Part shown: positions 63,709 through 64,000 of the stretch, one piece after another
Layout: every line of letters starts with the position of its first letter
How positions within the stretch are numbered: the first letter of the stretch is position 1
Origin: Pseudomonadota bacterium
Lineage (GTDB): Bacteria > Pseudomonadota > Gammaproteobacteria > Xanthomonadales > Rhodanobacteraceae
NCBI GenBank assembly: GCA_018240505.1
Contig: JAFEFQ010000241.1
Coordinates: forward strand, 26,497-90,496
Direction: 5' to 3'
DNA: 64,000 nucleotides
Notes under the pieces: generated by a model
What the model was told of the DNA's origin: nothing
Seen by the model: only the letters and a program-made list of their open reading frames with translations
Database searches by the model: none
Made by a program: the position numbers and the translations under genes

Positions 63709-64000
63709 AGCAAGGCCGCACCCAGCGTGATGCGGCGCTCACTCGGCAGGTGAGCGCGATCGCGGCTGCGTGTGGTGAAATCGCCGAAGATGCACCGCGA
63801 CGAACCTGAAACCGCAGGGAACCTCGAAAAACCGTAGCGAGCGAAGAGCCGATCCTATCCAGAATCGGGCGCGTCGCCGGAGCGCAGGAACCGGAGTGTA
63901 CGGCCGAGTACATGAGGATGACTCGCCGTGCCCACGGCTCGCCCTCCGGGCCATTCGCTGCGCGAATGTTCGCTTCGGCATCCTGCCTGCGCAGTCCGAG
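63709..64000. repeat. Non-coding region with probable dispersed repeat at the window edge
   Basis: No reading frame is supported in the last 292 bases. The stretch contains GGGAACCTCGAAAAACCGTAG, GAAGAGCCGATCCTATCC, and GTGTACGGCCGAGTACAT with arms TGTAC/GTACA, a style common in short interspersed sequences of Xanthomonadales. The 13-mer CCTGCCTGCGCAG near the end also lies in the family C-like repeat at 35926. Only the 13-mer is demonstrably repeated here. Confidence 0.45.

Overview
The window is GC-rich DNA with dense, mostly well-known housekeeping genes. It is most likely from a gammaproteobacterium of the Xanthomonadales; a Rhodanobacteraceae- or Lysobacter-like genome is a guess. Reasons: the lepA-lepB-DUF4845-rnc-era-recO block, an MTIP/hypoxanthine-phosphoribosyltransferase pair, an rpoE-rseA-degP block, a ccmABCDE run, a DUF1800/DUF1501 secreted pair, and several families of short intergenic palindromes. 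No rRNA, tRNA, CRISPR array, transposase, integrase or phage gene was seen.

Left third. From 1 to about 9.2 kb, all on the minus strand, lies a branched-chain amino acid operon read leftwards: leader peptide, leuA, ilvE, leuC, leuD, leuB, a secreted CTERM-like protein gene, ilvD and ilvC (cut by the window edge). A promoter, a 39-codon leader peptide rich in Leu/Val/Ile codons and a complete set of mutually exclusive hairpins sit in front of leuA. This is a classical attenuator and was the best regulatory find. Two repeat families lie between the operon's genes. Next come a cold-shock gene with its own terminator (9.4 kb), MTIP-hpt-nagZ-CYTH-rlmD (9.8-14.1 kb, minus), a REC-Hpt phosphorelay protein (14.2 kb, plus), and recO-era-rnc-DUF4845-lepB-lepA (15.0-20.5 kb, minus).

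Middle. A small AT-richer island at 20.6-21.0 kb encodes a tiny secreted Cys-containing protein. It is followed by degP, rseA and rpoE (minus); rpoE has an exact sigma-E type promoter, so the envelope-stress regulon appears autoregulated, and no rseB is present. Then come fadB (plus), a 1420-residue secreted subtilisin (minus), ccmABCDE (plus, without ccmFGH), a receptor-like Ser/Thr kinase with a TPR tail (minus), proline iminopeptidase (minus) and a secreted CAP-domain protein with three actinobacterial-style repeats (plus).

Right third. A D-2-hydroxyglutarate dehydrogenase-like gene is divergent from serA. It is followed by a DUF1800/DUF1501 exported pair, a fused E1 alpha/beta 2-oxoacid dehydrogenase, a secreted protein of unknown function, a GST, a GNAT acetyltransferase, glutaryl-CoA dehydrogenase, a polysaccharide deacetylase, a multi-pass membrane protein and an unknown conserved protein. 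The window ends with a complete heavy-metal efflux locus in one direction (two-component regulator and sensor, RND adaptor, RND pump, DUF3240 protein, TolC-like channel) and a cytochrome b561. The last 290 bases look like a dispersed non-coding repeat.
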